57,022 nt of DNA from Burkholderiales bacterium (GCA_028864885.1 JAGWLR010000007.1:1-57022); one strand, 5' to 3'. Positions 31,843 to 41,993 are shown, numbered from the stretch's first letter. Translations and numbers: made by a program. The notes: generated by a model from the sequence alone, not told the origin.

Positions 31843-32659
31843 CAAAATGCCCCAACTCCAAAGCCGTCGCTTCCTTTGATCCCACAAACCGGCTGCGCAA
31901 CTGGTCGGCCAGCTCATCTTGCGCCTTTTGGTTGCCCAACTTGTGCTCGATGCGAATGGCCAGCCACAGCGATTGCGCCGAAATCTGCTCCGGGACACTG
32001 TTCACACGTCGAACATAGAACAGGGCGCGATTCAACTCACCCCGGCGAAACAGAACCGCGGACAAGTTGTAGGCAGTGGCAGGATTGGATGGATCCTGCT
32101 CGTAAGATTTCAAAAGCGTTTTTTCTGCTTCAGGGTAGAGCCCCGCACTCACTTGGCAGACCCCTCTGGCCAGCAAGACCTTGCTGGTGGGAATGGTTCG
32201 AGGCCAAGTCAACGCCTGCTCGAACATGGCATCTGCCGCCGCGTATTTTCCCTGTCGGCACAAAAACCAGGCGTAGTTGTGCAGCACGCTGCCATCGTGG
32301 GGATCAAGACTGAGCGCCTTCTTGAAATTCTCATCAGCCAAGGCCGTTTCGCCCATGGCGTCATAGATCAGCCCACGCAATTCATGAGAGGCCGGCAGCG
32401 TGGGATCAATCGCCACCGCCTGCTTCAGTTCGTCGAGGGCTGTGGTCAGTTGCCCTTGCGCGTAATACGTGGTGGCGAGTTCGAGACGGATGCGCGCCCG
32501 CTTACGTACTTCTGTTTCATCCGATTGGGTTGGAAGGTCATCCCCCGTGGAGCGCAATCCGCCACGGGGCCCAGACGCGCACCCAGACAAATGCGCACAA
32601 GTCACCAATACAACCGAAGCGGCAAAAAACGGCACCCATGCCGATCGATAAGTAGTCAT
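31835..32659 (-). CDS. pilW: Type IV pilus biogenesis/stability lipoprotein PilW (PilF)
   Basis: TPR lipoprotein acting as pilotin for the secretin PilQ in organisms with type IV pili. The 274-aa precursor has a signal ending in the lipobox LSGC and at least four TPR units (ATTYYAQGQLTTALDELKQA, LRGLIYDAMGETALADENF, NYAWFLCRQGKYAAADAMF, YNLSAVLFRRGELNRALF). No other pilus gene is in the window, but pilW is routinely found between rlmN and rodZ, so the location does not itself prove pilus function. Confidence 0.88.
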   Translation of the reverse strand: MTTYRSAWVPFFAASVVLVTCAHLSGCASGPRGGLRSTGDDLPTQSDETEVRKRARIRLELATTYYAQGQLTTALDELKQAVAIDPTLPASHELRGLIYDAMGETALADENFKKALSLDPHDGSVLHNYAWFLCRQGKYAAADAMFEQALTWPRTIPTSKVLLARGVCQVSAGLYPEAEKTLLKSYEQDPSNPATAYNLSAVLFRRGELNRALFYVRRVNSVPEQISAQSLWLAIRIEHKLGNQKAQDELADQLRSRFVGSKEATALELGHFDE

Positions 32660-32701
32660 CCGACGATCTCCTGCAAGACGAAACGTGCGTTCGACCGAAA
32701 T

Positions 32702-33844
32702 TCAGCGGGATTGGTTCTCTGAGCCATCCAATCGGCGAATCGAAATCGGCACGGCAACCGGTTTGCGCTGCATCCGGTCTTTGGCATTGGTGCGATCCTG
32801 CACCTCACCGGCCAATTGACCGCATGCCGCATCTATGTCATCACCCCGCGTTTTGCGAACAGTGGTCACGATACCAGCGTCCGCCAGGATTCGAGCAAAG
32901 GCTTGCACCCGTGATGCGTCCGAGCGACGCAATCCTGACTGAGGAAAAGGATTGAAAGGGATGAGATTGAACTTGCAGGGAATTTTCCCTTTGACCAAGT
33001 CGATCAACTGTTGAGCATGCTCGTCAGTGTCATTCACACCAGCCAGCATGCAGTATTCGAACGTGATGAAGTCGCGAGGGGCTGCAGCCAGATAGTGTCG
33101 ACAGGTGTCGAGCAACTCGCGAATGGGATATTTACGGTTGAGCGGAACGAGCTCATCGCGCAACACGTCATTCGGGGCGTGAAGCGAAACCGCCAAGGCA
33201 ACCGGGCAATCGACCATCAAGCGCTCGATCATCGGTACCACGCCCGAGGTAGACACGGTCAGTCGACGACGTGACAAGCCATAGCCGTGGTCATCCAGCA
33301 TGATCTTCAAGGCAGGAATCAATGCAGAGTAGTTCTGCAATGGCTCGCCCATGCCCATCATGACCACATTGCTGATGATCCGCTCTGATTGACCAAGACG
33401 CTGACGCAAGGTGTGCTCGGCATACCAAATCTGCGCAATGATTTCGCCAGTCGTCAAATTGCGACTGAAGCCCTGATGACCCGTGGAGCAAAAACGGCAG
33501 CCCACTGCGCAGCCCGCTTGGGATGAGACACAAAGCGTGGCGCGATCGTCTTCAGGTATGTAGACGCTTTCAACAGCATTACCACCACCGACGTCAAACA
33601 ACCATTTGATGGTGCCATCGGAGGAGACGTGCTCGCTGATGACAGGCAGGCCGTTGATTTCAGCCAGGCCTTGCAACTTGGAACGAAGGGACTTGGCCAG
33701 ATCAGACATCTGGTCAAAATTTGTGGCCCCTCGTTGATGAATCCAGCGGAAAAGCTGGGTAGCGCGAAATCGCTTTTCGCCCAGCCCTTCACAAAACGCA
33801 GCCAACCCCTCAAGGTCAAAGTCAAGCAGGTTGGCGACGGTCAT
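32702..33844 (-). CDS. rlmN: Dual-specificity RNA methyltransferase RlmN
   Basis: Radical SAM enzyme that methylates C2 of A2503 in 23S rRNA and A37 in certain tRNAs. The 380-aa protein has the cluster motif C112-x3-C116-x2-C119 within [15 protein letters not shown], the preceding C105 (CVSSQAG) and the C-terminal catalytic cysteine in [13 protein letters not shown], matching the two-cysteine mechanism. [11 protein letters not shown] is also conserved. It follows ndk by 6 bases. Confidence 0.96.
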   Translation of the reverse strand: MTVANLLDFDLEGLAAFCEGLGEKRFRATQLFRWIHQRGATNFDQMSDLAKSLRSKLQGLAEINGLPVISEHVSSDGTIKWLFDVGGGNAVESVYIPEDDRATLCVSSQAGCAVGCRFCSTGHQGFSRNLTTGEIIAQIWYAEHTLRQRLGQSERIISNVVMMGMGEPLQNYSALIPALKIMLDDHGYGLSRRRLTVSTSGVVPMIERLMVDCPVALAVSLHAPNDVLRDELVPLNRKYPIRELLDTCRHYLAAAPRDFITFEYCMLAGVNDTDEHAQQLIDLVKGKIPCKFNLIPFNPFPQSGLRRSDASRVQAFARILADAGIVTTVRKTRGDDIDAACGQLAGEVQDRTNAKDRMQRKPVAVPISIRRLDGSENQSR

Positions 33845-33850
33845 GACAAA

Positions 33851-34276
33851 TCAACGGCTGTAAACGTTCATGCCGGGGAAGAAGAAGGCAACTTCCACAG
33901 CGGCGGTTTCAGCGGCGTCAGAGCCGTGAACGGCGTTGGCGTCGATGCTGTCGGCGAAATCAGCACGGATGGTGCCAGGAGCAGCCTTCTTGGGGTCGGT
34001 GGCGCCCATCAGATCACGGTTCTTGGCAATGGCGCCTTCGCCTTCCAGAACTTGCACGAACACGGGACCGGAAACCATGAAGCTCACCAGATCATTGAAG
34101 AAAGGACGCTCTTTGTGGACAGCGTAGAACTGCTCGGCTTCGGCACGAGACAGCTGAACCAGCTTGCCTGCCACGACCTTCAGGCCTGCGCCTTCAAAGC
34201 GGCTGATGATTTGGCCGATCACGTTCTTGGCAACGGCATCAGGTTTAATGATCGACAGGGTGCGTTCGATAGCCAT
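33851..34276 (-). CDS. ndk: Nucleoside diphosphate kinase
   Basis: Exchanges the gamma phosphate between nucleoside tri- and diphosphates through a phosphohistidine. The 141-aa protein is complete, with [15 protein letters not shown] at the N-terminus, and the catalytic H117 in the signature NAVHGSDA. A strong Shine-Dalgarno (AAGGAG) stands 6 bases before the ATG, and a -10-like TACAAT lies 38 bases upstream of the gene, so ndk may start its own transcript. Confidence 0.98.
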   Translation of the reverse strand: MAIERTLSIIKPDAVAKNVIGQIISRFEGAGLKVVAGKLVQLSRAEAEQFYAVHKERPFFNDLVSFMVSGPVFVQVLEGEGAIAKNRDLMGATDPKKAAPGTIRADFADSIDANAVHGSDAAETAAVEVAFFFPGMNVYSR

Positions 34277-34314
34277 TTAGTTCTCCTTAGTCAAAAGACT
34301 TGACAAAACCCAGC

Positions 34315-34320
34315 ATTGTA
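34315..34320 (-). promoter_or_regulatory. Putative -10 element for ndk
   Basis: TACAAT on the minus strand, followed by GC and a 38-base leader with a good Shine-Dalgarno. No convincing -35 at 17 bases. It lies downstream of a terminator-like hairpin after rluB, which makes an independent ndk promoter plausible. Confidence 0.4.
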
Positions 34321-34343
34321 CTGCGGGGTTGTTGCAATTTCAT

Positions 34344-34390
34344 AAAAAAGTGACTCGGGGCAGAAGCTCGTCAAGCCGAGCAAACCCGAG
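34344..34390 (-). terminator. Probable terminator after rluB
   Basis: On the minus strand CTCGGG (34390-34385) pairs with CCCGAG (34359-34354), enclosing a second hairpin GCTCG / CGAGC, and a TTTTTT run follows a few bases later. The nested structure and interrupted base make it a medium-strength candidate. Confidence 0.5.
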
Positions 34391-34398
34391 GAGCTGAT

Positions 34399-36345
34399 TC
34401 AGCGACGGCCACGGCCCCCGCGGCCACCGCCACCAGATCGACCGCCGCCAGTCTTGCCAAAGTAGGCGTCAGCACCGATGTAACCCACCGATGTCTGCAT
34501 CGGATCTGGCTGCCGAGGGCCCTTTTTCTGCCCACGCGCGTTGCCCTCACTGCCTGCGTTCTGATCTGGGCGCCCGAAACCCGACGTGATGCGCTTTGAC
34601 CCCTTGGCAAATCGACGGTCAAACGTTTGCTCCAGCGGATTGGGAATAGGACCGAAATTATCCAGATCGTCATCGTCGCGGGGCGTCGAGGCGCGTTGCT
34701 CATCCCGCTGAGGACGTTGCTGACCTCGGTTGTCTTGGCGGTTGTCTTGGCCATAGGGGCCGCGACCCTGCTGAGGACCACGCCCCTGATGAGGCTGAGC
34801 ACCGCCTGGCTTGCCGTTGCGGCCACCCTGCTGCGACTTTCGCTGCTGCCCCTTACCGCGACCAAACCCTTCACGATCCATGCCAGCCAAGGACTTGACG
34901 GCACGCACGTCGGATTCACCCAACTCCACCCAGACGCCACGCTTGAGTCCGCGCGGCAAAACGATCGCGCCATACCGAACACGGATCAAACGGTTGACGG
35001 TCAGGCCAACGGCGTCAAACAGCTTTCGGACCTCACGATTGCGACCCTCGGTGATGACCACACGGTACCAGTGATTCACCCCTTCACCACCACCGTTTTC
35101 GATGGAGACAAAGGAAGCCGTCTGGCCTTCAATCTCAACCCCGTTCAACAAACGCTGACGGGAAGCATCATCCAAACTACCGAGAACACGGACCGCGTAC
35201 TCACGTTCGACACCAAACCGAGGATGCATGAGCTGGTTGGCCAATTCGCCAGAATTGGTGAACAGTAGCAAGCCTTCGGTATTCAAATCGAGACGCCCCA
35301 CCGACATCCATTTGCCATTTTGGAGGCGCGGCAGACGTCGAAACACTGTCGGACGCCCCTGAGGGTCGTCATGCGTCACCACTTCGCCAACTGGTTTGTG
35401 ATAGGCCAGGATTCGTGCTGGGGGAGGAGCAATGCGCACCTTGATGGGTTTGCCGGCCACTCGAACTTGATCGCCGAATGAGATGCGCTGTCCGATGTGA
35501 GCCACCTGACCGTTGACCTCGATACGGCCATCTTCGATCATCTGCTCAATGTCTCGGCGCGAACCGACACCAGCTTGCGCCAAGACCTTCTGCAGTTTGG
35601 GTGCGTCAGGCTCTGGACGCAAAACGCGCTTTCCAGGATCGGCCTCAGCGCTCTCTTCGACCGCCTCGACCGACTTGTCAAAGTCACCCGAGACCACCTC
35701 GGCAAACACTTCACTGGCTTGCTCGGCAGCCATCGCCCCGCGACGCGAGGGACGGTCTTCGCCTTCGTCGCTGGCGTCAACTTCTCCATCCGACAATGCA
35801 CGCTCGCCACCGCCTTCAGCCTGGCGAGGTCGACGCTCTCCACGTTCTTCACGGCCTCCGCGATGACGATCGCGGCGACCTCGGCTTTCACGCTCTGGCT
35901 GAGCTTCAGTCTCGGCCAGATCGCTGGCGAGCGGGGTCAGCTCATCAGCCTTCGCCGCGACCACCTCTTCCGGCGCCAACTGCAAAAAGCCCTCTGGCGT
36001 GGCCTCACGAGTGCCCTCACCCAGCTGTGCCGCCTGAGCCTCCACCACCGGTTCTGGCGCCTTTTTGCGTGACACGCGCTTGGGCTTTTCAGGCATCTCA
36101 GCTGCTTCGACGGAAGCCTCTTGAGGCACGGTTGGTACCTCCAGTTCAGCAGTGGCCACGGGCTTCTTTTTTCGCACGGCCTTTTTGGCGGGCACGGTCG
36201 CCTCAGCCTCAGCGCCAAGCGTCACCGCCGCTTCAGCATCGACCACCTTGGGCTTGCGAGTACGCTTGGGTTTTGCCGACTCAGGCGCCAAGGCGTCTGC
36301 ATTGGCATCAATTGCGGGGAGGATAGGATCGTTTTCAGAGCTCAT
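34399..36345 (-). CDS. rluB: 23S rRNA pseudouridine synthase, RluB-type, with long extensions
   Basis: RsuA-family enzyme expected to isomerise U2605 of 23S rRNA. The protein is 648 aa, more than twice the catalytic core. Residues 1-245 are an Ala/Glu/Lys-rich extension turning Arg/Gly/Asp-rich near 155-205; 250-295 is an S4 RNA-binding domain ([20 protein letters not shown]); the synthase domain has the catalytic aspartate D353 in [15 protein letters not shown] and ends near 490; the last 158 residues are Gly/Gln/Arg/Asn-rich. ATG at 36345 overlaps scpB by 11 bases. Similar tails occur in betaproteobacterial RluB proteins. Confidence 0.93.
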   Translation of the reverse strand: MSSENDPILPAIDANADALAPESAKPKRTRKPKVVDAEAAVTLGAEAEATVPAKKAVRKKKPVATAELEVPTVPQEASVEAAEMPEKPKRVSRKKAPEPVVEAQAAQLGEGTREATPEGFLQLAPEEVVAAKADELTPLASDLAETEAQPERESRGRRDRHRGGREERGERRPRQAEGGGERALSDGEVDASDEGEDRPSRRGAMAAEQASEVFAEVVSGDFDKSVEAVEESAEADPGKRVLRPEPDAPKLQKVLAQAGVGSRRDIEQMIEDGRIEVNGQVAHIGQRISFGDQVRVAGKPIKVRIAPPPARILAYHKPVGEVVTHDDPQGRPTVFRRLPRLQNGKWMSVGRLDLNTEGLLLFTNSGELANQLMHPRFGVEREYAVRVLGSLDDASRQRLLNGVEIEGQTASFVSIENGGGEGVNHWYRVVITEGRNREVRKLFDAVGLTVNRLIRVRYGAIVLPRGLKRGVWVELGESDVRAVKSLAGMDREGFGRGKGQQRKSQQGGRNGKPGGAQPHQGRGPQQGRGPYGQDNRQDNRGQQRPQRDEQRASTPRDDDDLDNFGPIPNPLEQTFDRRFAKGSKRITSGFGRPDQNAGSEGNARGQKKGPRQPDPMQTSVGYIGADAYFGKTGGGRSGGGGRGGRGRR

Positions 36346-37138
36346 GAGCTGACGATGAATGGGCCGAATCGGCTTGAGAAACTGGGTTATCTGACGCCTC
36401 ATGCACCTCAGGAGCAGAGACGATCTCTTGGTCAATCATTGGCGAGCCCTCTTGTGGACTCTTTAGGGGAGGCAGAGCCTCCGGGTGGGCACTGGGTTCG
36501 ACTGAGTCGAGCAGCAAAGTTTGCTGATCATCATCGACCGGCGTGTCCAATGCAGGTGCGGCCTCGGCGCGCACCTCCTCATCTGCGGGCAAACCAGGGA
36601 GCAAATCCGCACTCACAGGCAATCCATCCAGCGCAGGCAATTGGTCGAGCGAAGCCAGCCCCATGTCATCCAGGAACTGCTTGGTGGTGGCATACAAGCC
36701 CGGTCGACCGGGCGCATCGCGATGCCCAATGACCTCAACCCACCCACGATCTTCCAACTGTTTCACGATTTGAGAGCTGACCGTCACCCCACGGATGTCC
36801 TCAATATCACCTCGCGTAACCGGCTGCTTGTAGGCGATGATGGCCAAGGTTTCCATCGTGGCCCGCGAGTACTTGGGAGGCTTCTCAGGATTCAACCGAT
36901 CGAGGTGCTGCTGCACTTCGGAACGCGTCTGGAACCGCCACCCAGAAGCCACCTCACGCAGCTCAACACCACGCCCAGCCCAGTGGGAGGACAGTTCTGC
37001 CAACCAGCCTCGAACCTCGTCTGCAGAAACCGCGTCATCAAAAAGCTGACGCATGTCTCGTACCGACATGGGTTGATGCGCGCACAACAAAGCTGCTTCG
37101 AGGACGCTAATGGCATCCTGAGGATTGAGGACTTCCAT
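36335..37138 (-). CDS. scpB: Segregation and condensation protein B
   Basis: Winged-helix protein that works with ScpA and SMC in chromosome condensation. The 267-aa protein has two winged-helix domains between residues 5 and 165 ([63 protein letters not shown]) and a long acidic low-complexity tail. ATG at 37138 gives the expected N-terminus ([17 protein letters not shown]). scpA is not adjacent. The upstream 178 bases to the preceding stop hold no recognisable gene, see the mini-ORF entry. Confidence 0.94.
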   Translation of the reverse strand: MEVLNPQDAISVLEAALLCAHQPMSVRDMRQLFDDAVSADEVRGWLAELSSHWAGRGVELREVASGWRFQTRSEVQQHLDRLNPEKPPKYSRATMETLAIIAYKQPVTRGDIEDIRGVTVSSQIVKQLEDRGWVEVIGHRDAPGRPGLYATTKQFLDDMGLASLDQLPALDGLPVSADLLPGLPADEEVRAEAAPALDTPVDDDQQTLLLDSVEPSAHPEALPPLKSPQEGSPMIDQEIVSAPEVHEASDNPVSQADSAHSSSAHEL

Positions 37139-37316
37139 CTCTTCAATCGAAAAACCAGAAACCTGCCTGGGAACACAACTGCCCCACAACAGGGCACTTT
37201 GTTCAGCCAGACAAGACTGGCGTAGAAATCGGGGTCAAGACTGGGATCAGCCCCAGTGGCAACACTCAAAAATTGGGTGGACGCCTTGCGTCTGACGTCA
37301 CGAAGGGCAACTTGCA

Positions 37317-37388
37317 TCACGCAGCGGTCAGTCCTTCGGGTGGCGAATCAATTGATACCGGCTCAGCCAGCTTTTGATTGGAAGACAT
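37317..37388 (-). CDS. Mini-ORF coupled to rluD, unknown
   Basis: A 23-codon frame starts at ATG 37388, sharing one base with the rluD stop (TAATG), and encodes MSSNQKLAEPVSIDSP plus seven residues. Its stop in turn overlaps another ATG (TGATG at 37317), which opens a frame of about 60 codons before running into scpB. Both junctions look like translational coupling, but neither peptide resembles a family I know. It may be a decayed gene, a coupling peptide, or chance. The 249-base gap between rluD and scpB holds nothing else. Confidence 0.3.
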   Translation of the reverse strand: MSSNQKLAEPVSIDSPPEGLTAA

Positions 37389-38425
37389 TATGCACCACGA
37401 ATCGGCAGTTGGGGTGACTGCGTCAACTGATCCCATGCTTGCGCCATATCTTCAGGCAAGGCTGCACGCCACTCCATCGATTCCTGCCGAATGGGGTGGA
37501 TCAGGGACAACCGCTCCGCGTGCAATGCCTGCCTTTCCATACCAAGGGCGGGCTCGCCTCCATAAAGGGTGTCCGCTACCAAAGGGTGCTTACGATGACT
37601 CAGGTGCACGCGAATTTGATGCGTGCGGCCAGTGTGCAAGGTGCAACGCACGCCACTGATGGGAGAACGATTGGGATCGACCTCGGCTGAGATAAGGCAC
37701 TCGACGTCAGTTCGGGCCTCTTTACCGGATGACACCACGGCCATCCGCACCCGGGTCACTGGATCCCGACCGATTGGGGCATCCACTGTGAATGTCGCCA
37801 GGACTGCGCCATGCACCAATGCCAGGTACTGCCTGTGAACTTCTCTGGCGGCAATGGCGCGCGATAGGGCCGTCACCGATGCGATCGTCTTACCGACCAC
37901 CATCAGACCACTCGTGTCTTTGTCCAGACGATGCACGATGCCAGCTCGAGGCAGATCAACCGCCCCGGCATGGTGAGCCAGGAGGCCGTTCATCAGGGTT
38001 CCAGACCAGTTCCCTGCGGCCGGGTGCACCACCAGGCCAGCTGGCTTGTTGACCACCAGCAGGTGCTCGTCTTCAAACACGATGTTCAGATTCATCAGCT
38101 CGGGCGTGAACGCCTGGCTTTGCGGTGTGGGCTTGAGGACGATGGCAACCCGTTGCCCCAATAGCACTTTTTTGGACGGGGAAAGAGCCACCGATTGGTC
38201 GATCTGCACCATCCCCGATTCGACCAACGTCTTCAAATAGCTACGCGAAAAATCTGGCACCAGACCAGCCAGAAATACATCCAGACGTTGCCCGCGCGCC
38301 TCTGCCCCCACCACCGCTTCCCTGCGAGGCCAATCGACCTCGGCCCCGTCACTCCAATCCTCATCCACCCCCTCGTCGACAGAAAGTGGCAACTCATCTG
38401 GTTCACGGTTCGTTCGATTTGGCAT
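37388..38425 (-). CDS. rluD: 23S rRNA pseudouridine synthase RluD
   Basis: Makes pseudouridines 1911, 1915 and 1917 in helix 69 of 23S rRNA. The 345-aa protein has an N-terminal acidic extension (about residues 1-35), an S4 domain (QRLDVFLAGLVPDFSRSYLKTLVESG), and the RluA-type catalytic domain with the aspartate in IVHRLDKDTSGLMVV and the HTGRTHQIRVHLSHRKHPL motif. It is divergent from bamD, with 54 bases between the start codons. Pairing of bamD and rluD is a conserved neighbourhood. Confidence 0.96.
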   Translation of the reverse strand: MPNRTNREPDELPLSVDEGVDEDWSDGAEVDWPRREAVVGAEARGQRLDVFLAGLVPDFSRSYLKTLVESGMVQIDQSVALSPSKKVLLGQRVAIVLKPTPQSQAFTPELMNLNIVFEDEHLLVVNKPAGLVVHPAAGNWSGTLMNGLLAHHAGAVDLPRAGIVHRLDKDTSGLMVVGKTIASVTALSRAIAAREVHRQYLALVHGAVLATFTVDAPIGRDPVTRVRMAVVSSGKEARTDVECLISAEVDPNRSPISGVRCTLHTGRTHQIRVHLSHRKHPLVADTLYGGEPALGMERQALHAERLSLIHPIRQESMEWRAALPEDMAQAWDQLTQSPQLPIRGA

Positions 38426-38441
38426 CGGGTGCTTCTATACT
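38413..38441 (+). promoter_or_regulatory. Putative sigma-70 promoter for bamD
   Basis: TTCGAT at 38413-38418 and TATACT at 38436-38441 are separated by exactly 17 bases. The -10 matches the consensus at five of six positions, the -35 less well. The -35 falls inside the first codons of rluD on the other strand. Confidence 0.5.
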
Positions 38442-38479
38442 GGTGCGTCGGCGCTGAATTGCGCCATTTTGCGTGTGGA

Positions 38480-39277
38480 ATGCATCCACCCACAGATCAA
38501 GTGAAACTGCTGAAGAAATTTCTGCCCTACCGCACCGCGACGATTCTGGCCCTCGTTTTGATGGGCACTCTGGTCACAGGCTGCGAAACGACGCCGCAAG
38601 ACGAGTTTGCCGGCATCAGTCCGGACAAATTGTATGCAGACGCCAAAGACGATCAGGCCGATGGCAACTATGAAACATCGATCAAGAAGCTGGAAAAGGT
38701 AGAGGCCCGGGCCTCCGGCACCTTGCTGGCGCAACAAGCCCAACTGGATCTGGCCTACGCCTACTACAAGACCGATGAGAAGCCCCAGGCCTTGGCCAAA
38801 CTCGATCGCTTCATCCGCCTGCACCCAACCAGCCCCGCACTGGACTATGCGTACTACCTGCAGGGCCTGATCAACTTCAACGATGATCTGGGCTTCTTTG
38901 GCCGAGTGGCGCGACAAAATCTGGCAGAACGCGACCAGCAAGCCTCACGTGATGCCTACGACTCGTTCAAGCAATTGGTTGAGCGTTTTCCCAACTCAAA
39001 ATATGTGCCTGACGCCAAACTGCGAATGAACTACGTGGTCAACTCCCTCGCCGAGGGAGAAGTTCATGTGGCACGCTACTACCTGCGGCGAGGCGCCTAT
39101 CTGGCCGCGGCCAACCGCGCCCAACAGGCCGTGAAAGACTATCGGCAATCGCCGGCGGTCGAGGAAGCTCTGTCCATCATGGTCAAGAGCTACACCCAAT
39201 TGGGGATGAATGATCTGGCCTCAGATGCCGAGCGGGTGTTGAAGCTGAGCTTCCCCAACAGCCACTATTTACAGTAA
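38480..39277 (+). CDS. bamD: Outer membrane assembly lipoprotein BamD
   Basis: Essential TPR lipoprotein of the BAM complex that binds BamA and substrate signals. The 265-aa precursor has the lipobox LVTGC after a hydrophobic stretch (ATILALVLMG), then five TPR units from DKLYADAKDDQADGNYE through the conserved RYYLRRGAYLAAANRAQ. ATG at 38480 is used; a GTG at 38501 would give the more typical MKLLKKFLPY start. The reading frame stays open far upstream, but that part is antisense to rluD. Confidence 0.95.
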   Translation: MHPPTDQVKLLKKFLPYRTATILALVLMGTLVTGCETTPQDEFAGISPDKLYADAKDDQADGNYETSIKKLEKVEARASGTLLAQQAQLDLAYAYYKTDEKPQALAKLDRFIRLHPTSPALDYAYYLQGLINFNDDLGFFGRVARQNLAERDQQASRDAYDSFKQLVERFPNSKYVPDAKLRMNYVVNSLAEGEVHVARYYLRRGAYLAAANRAQQAVKDYRQSPAVEEALSIMVKSYTQLGMNDLASDAERVLKLSFPNSHYLQ

Positions 39278-39296
39278 GTTGATTCTGCCGGACAAA

Positions 39297-39322
39297 GAAA
39301 AGGGCCCCATGGGCCCTTTTCC
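39297..39322. terminator. Bidirectional intrinsic terminator between bamD and aceK
   Basis: GAAAAGGGCCC-CAT-GGGCCCTTTTCC forms a perfect stem with an A-run on one side and a T-run on the other, so it can end both the plus-strand bamD and minus-strand aceK transcripts, whose stops face each other across 58 bases. Confidence 0.9.
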
Positions 39323-39335
39323 ATTTCTACAGCGG

Positions 39336-41231
39336 TCAAACCGATGTGGTTCCACCTGTTGCAAAGCCGCTCAAAACGCCTTGATCGTGAATTTCCGCCC
39401 CCACAGGGCGCACATCGACTGGTTCTTCGACCGGGGCGATTTCAGGGTTGGGATCCGTCAGGCCAGCTGCCTGCTCGCTTTGCTGGATCAGGTGAATGAA
39501 TCGACGTGAGCGATCGTAAGGGAACACGTCGTGCACGTATCCTGCCTTGATCCGCTCTTTGTGCTGTTGCCAGAACTCGGCTTCAAGCAAGTCGGCGTGG
39601 TGTTCCATGAAGATCTTGCGAACTCTGGGATCACCCAGCAGGAAAGGCCCAAACGTTTCGGGGAAGACGTCATGAGGCCCCACTGAATACCAAACCTCAC
39701 CGGACATTTCATCTTCTTCTGTGCGCGGCATAGGCACCTTGCGGAACTGGCAGTCGGTCACGTACTCAATTTCATCGTAGTCGTAGAACACCACCTTGCC
39801 ATTGCGTGTCACACCGAAGTTCTTCCAAAGCATGTCGCCAGGGAAGATGTTGGCAGCCACCAGGTCTTTGAGGGCATTGCCGTATTCGATCACCGCATGC
39901 TCCAAAGCCGAGCCCTCTGCCTCCTGGATGTAGATGTTCAGCGGCACCATGCGGCGCTCGATGTAGAGGTGCTTGATGATCAAGGCATCCCCTTCTTCCT
40001 CGATCACGCTGGGCGCAAACTTGCGCAACTCGTCAATCAATTCATCATCAAAGCGTTGCCGTGGAAAGGCCACGTTGGTGAATTCCAGCGAGTCAGCCAT
40101 CCGACCCACACGGTCGTGCTGCTTGACCAGTTGATACTTGCTCATGATCATCGCCCGCGTGGTTTCCTTCTGAGGAGGGAAGTAATCCTTGATGACCTTG
40201 AAGACAAAGGGATAGGACGGCAGATCGAACACGAGCATCACCATGCCTTTGATGCCAGGGGCGATGCGGAACTTGTCGTGTGAGTGACTGAGGTGAAACA
40301 GAAAGTCGCGATAGAACAGATTCTTGCCGTGTTTCTGCAACCCCAAAGCGCTGTACAGCTCGGCTCGTGGCTTGCGTGGCATCAGGGTGCGGAGGAACTG
40401 CACGTAGGCAGACGGCACCTTCATGTCAACCATGAAATAAGCCCGGGCAAAGCTGAACAAGGCCAGCAAATCGTCTTCGCCAAACAGGGCGGCATCGATG
40501 TACAAACGATTTTTGGAGTTGTGCAGAATCGGGATGGCAAAAGGCAGGCTGCGGAATCCGTTGATCACTTTGCCAACGATGTAAGCCCCTTTGTTTCGAA
40601 AGAACAAAGACGACAACACCTGGATCTGGAAATTGGTGCGAAGCCTGACTTTGCCGACCTGCTCTTGCAGGGCGTCGTAAACAAAGCCGATGTCGCGATC
40701 CAGATTCTCAAATTCGATCTGCAGACCGAAGTTGATCACCATGGTCTTGAGATCGGCGCGCAGGCTTTCCTTGGTCGGGTAATAGGCAATGAACGTAGGC
40801 TTACCATCGGCATCATCTTCAATGTATTCGGTCGACACAGCCGGACGCACAAAGATGAAGTCGTTTTGATAGTACTTGCGATGCAGGATCTTGATCGTGA
40901 CCGAGTTGAAGAAAGTCTCGGCCAGTTCAGGCTGATGATGACCCGTCAGCAGGCCGATGTAGAACAGTTTGATCTGATGCCAGACCTCCATTGGCAAGGC
41001 GCTGGCTTGGTACTCGTTCTCAAGCCGTTCGACGGCTTCATCCACCCGCAAGTCATAGAACTCAATCCGCGCGCGTTGCGCCAACTGTTGGCCATGCCAA
41101 TCGGCCGCCTCAAAGCGCTTCTGCGCTTGGGCACTTGTTTCTCGAAAAATCTTGTAGTGCTTGTCGAAGCCTTCTTGCAACGCACGCGCGATTTCAAAAA
41201 CCCGAGGATCGGTCAGCTGTTGAGGAAACAT
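39336..41231 (-). CDS. aceK: Isocitrate dehydrogenase kinase/phosphatase
   Basis: Bifunctional enzyme that phosphorylates and dephosphorylates isocitrate dehydrogenase, diverting carbon into the glyoxylate shunt during growth on acetate or fatty acids. The 631-aa protein aligns by eye along its length with AceK, including the regulatory N-terminal half and the kinase-like C-terminal half ([38 protein letters not shown] with the metal-binding DYDE). About 30 residues rich in Pro, Glu and Gly extend the C-terminus. In enterobacteria it lies beside aceBA; here it lies beside carbonic anhydrase. Confidence 0.96.
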   Translation of the reverse strand: MFPQQLTDPRVFEIARALQEGFDKHYKIFRETSAQAQKRFEAADWHGQQLAQRARIEFYDLRVDEAVERLENEYQASALPMEVWHQIKLFYIGLLTGHHQPELAETFFNSVTIKILHRKYYQNDFIFVRPAVSTEYIEDDADGKPTFIAYYPTKESLRADLKTMVINFGLQIEFENLDRDIGFVYDALQEQVGKVRLRTNFQIQVLSSLFFRNKGAYIVGKVINGFRSLPFAIPILHNSKNRLYIDAALFGEDDLLALFSFARAYFMVDMKVPSAYVQFLRTLMPRKPRAELYSALGLQKHGKNLFYRDFLFHLSHSHDKFRIAPGIKGMVMLVFDLPSYPFVFKVIKDYFPPQKETTRAMIMSKYQLVKQHDRVGRMADSLEFTNVAFPRQRFDDELIDELRKFAPSVIEEEGDALIIKHLYIERRMVPLNIYIQEAEGSALEHAVIEYGNALKDLVAANIFPGDMLWKNFGVTRNGKVVFYDYDEIEYVTDCQFRKVPMPRTEEDEMSGEVWYSVGPHDVFPETFGPFLLGDPRVRKIFMEHHADLLEAEFWQQHKERIKAGYVHDVFPYDRSRRFIHLIQQSEQAAGLTDPNPEIAPVEEPVDVRPVGAEIHDQGVLSGFATGGTTSV

Positions 41232-41252
41232 GGTTCTACCTGTTGATGAAGA

Positions 41253-41924
41253 TCACGCCTTCGCGCTGCGCTCAGCATAACGCCGCTTCAAGTTGTCCAA
41301 TGCATGGGCATAGGCGCCAGCCAGTGCATCAGGCGAGGCAACTGACATGCGCATGTCATTGATCAAGCCATTGTGCAATCCATAAACCCAGCCATGGACG
41401 ACCACTTCCTGCCCCCGCGCCCACGCATCTTGCACCACGGTGGTTTGGCACACGTTCAGGCTTTGCTCCAGCACGTTGAGCTCGCACAAGGCATCCAGTC
41501 GATCAGGGCCGTCTGGCAGCAGATACAGCCAATCCTGGTGTTGGTTGCGCACGTCTTGCACATGCCGCAGCCAGTTATCTGCGATCCCGATTCGCAGGTT
41601 TCTCATGGCCGCAGCCACGCCGCTGCATCCATAGTGCCCAACGACGATGATGTGCTTGACCTTCAGGGAGTCAATCGCGAACTCCATCACCGACAGGCAA
41701 TTCAAATCCGAGTGCACGACCACATTGGCCACATTGCGATGTACGAACAACTCCCCCGGCAGCAGCCCCACGATCTCATTGGCTGGCACCCGACTGTCAC
41801 TGCACCCAATCCACAAATACTGAGGTGACTGCTGCTGTTGAAGGCGAGAGAAAAAACCAGGTGAGCGAGACTCGATGTCTTTGGCCCAGGCACGGTTGTT
41901 GTCGAAGAGACTTTCCAGTTTCAT
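41253..41924 (-). CDS. can: Beta-class carbonic anhydrase
   Basis: Zinc enzyme interconverting CO2 and bicarbonate, supplying bicarbonate for carboxylations. The 223-aa protein has all zinc ligands and the catalytic dyad: C41 and D43-R45 in GCSDSRVPANE, H97 and C100 in VVGHYGCSGV. Length fits the bacterial type I beta-CA close to E. coli Can. It lies 21 bases upstream of aceK and probably forms a unit with it. A perfect inverted repeat sits just upstream of its start. Confidence 0.95.
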   Translation of the reverse strand: MKLESLFDNNRAWAKDIESRSPGFFSRLQQQQSPQYLWIGCSDSRVPANEIVGLLPGELFVHRNVANVVVHSDLNCLSVMEFAIDSLKVKHIIVVGHYGCSGVAAAMRNLRIGIADNWLRHVQDVRNQHQDWLYLLPDGPDRLDALCELNVLEQSLNVCQTTVVQDAWARGQEVVVHGWVYGLHNGLINDMRMSVASPDALAGAYAHALDNLKRRYAERSAKA

Positions 41925-41933
41925 GCCCCCAGT

Positions 41934-41958
41934 TTACAGAGACAGAAACCGTCTGTAA
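41934..41958. promoter_or_regulatory. Inverted repeat between can and the MBL-fold gene
   Basis: TTACAGA and TCTGTAA, perfect 7-base arms around an 11-base centre, lie in the 69-base divergent intergenic region, starting 10 bases upstream of the can ATG. The size and spacing fit a dimeric regulator site, but no known operator is recognised. Confidence 0.4.
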
Positions 41959-41993
41959 CGGGCACAATGTCAAAGAACCTGATGTGATCGTCC

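Noticed and set aside
36892-37138. Continuation of the frame opened at 37317 into scpB
   Set aside because: Past 37138 it runs in a shifted frame through the well-supported scpB, so only the portion upstream of scpB could be real.
38195-38479. Upstream extension of the bamD frame by 95 codons
   Set aside because: It overlaps rluD on the other strand and precedes the lipoprotein signal, which must be N-terminal.
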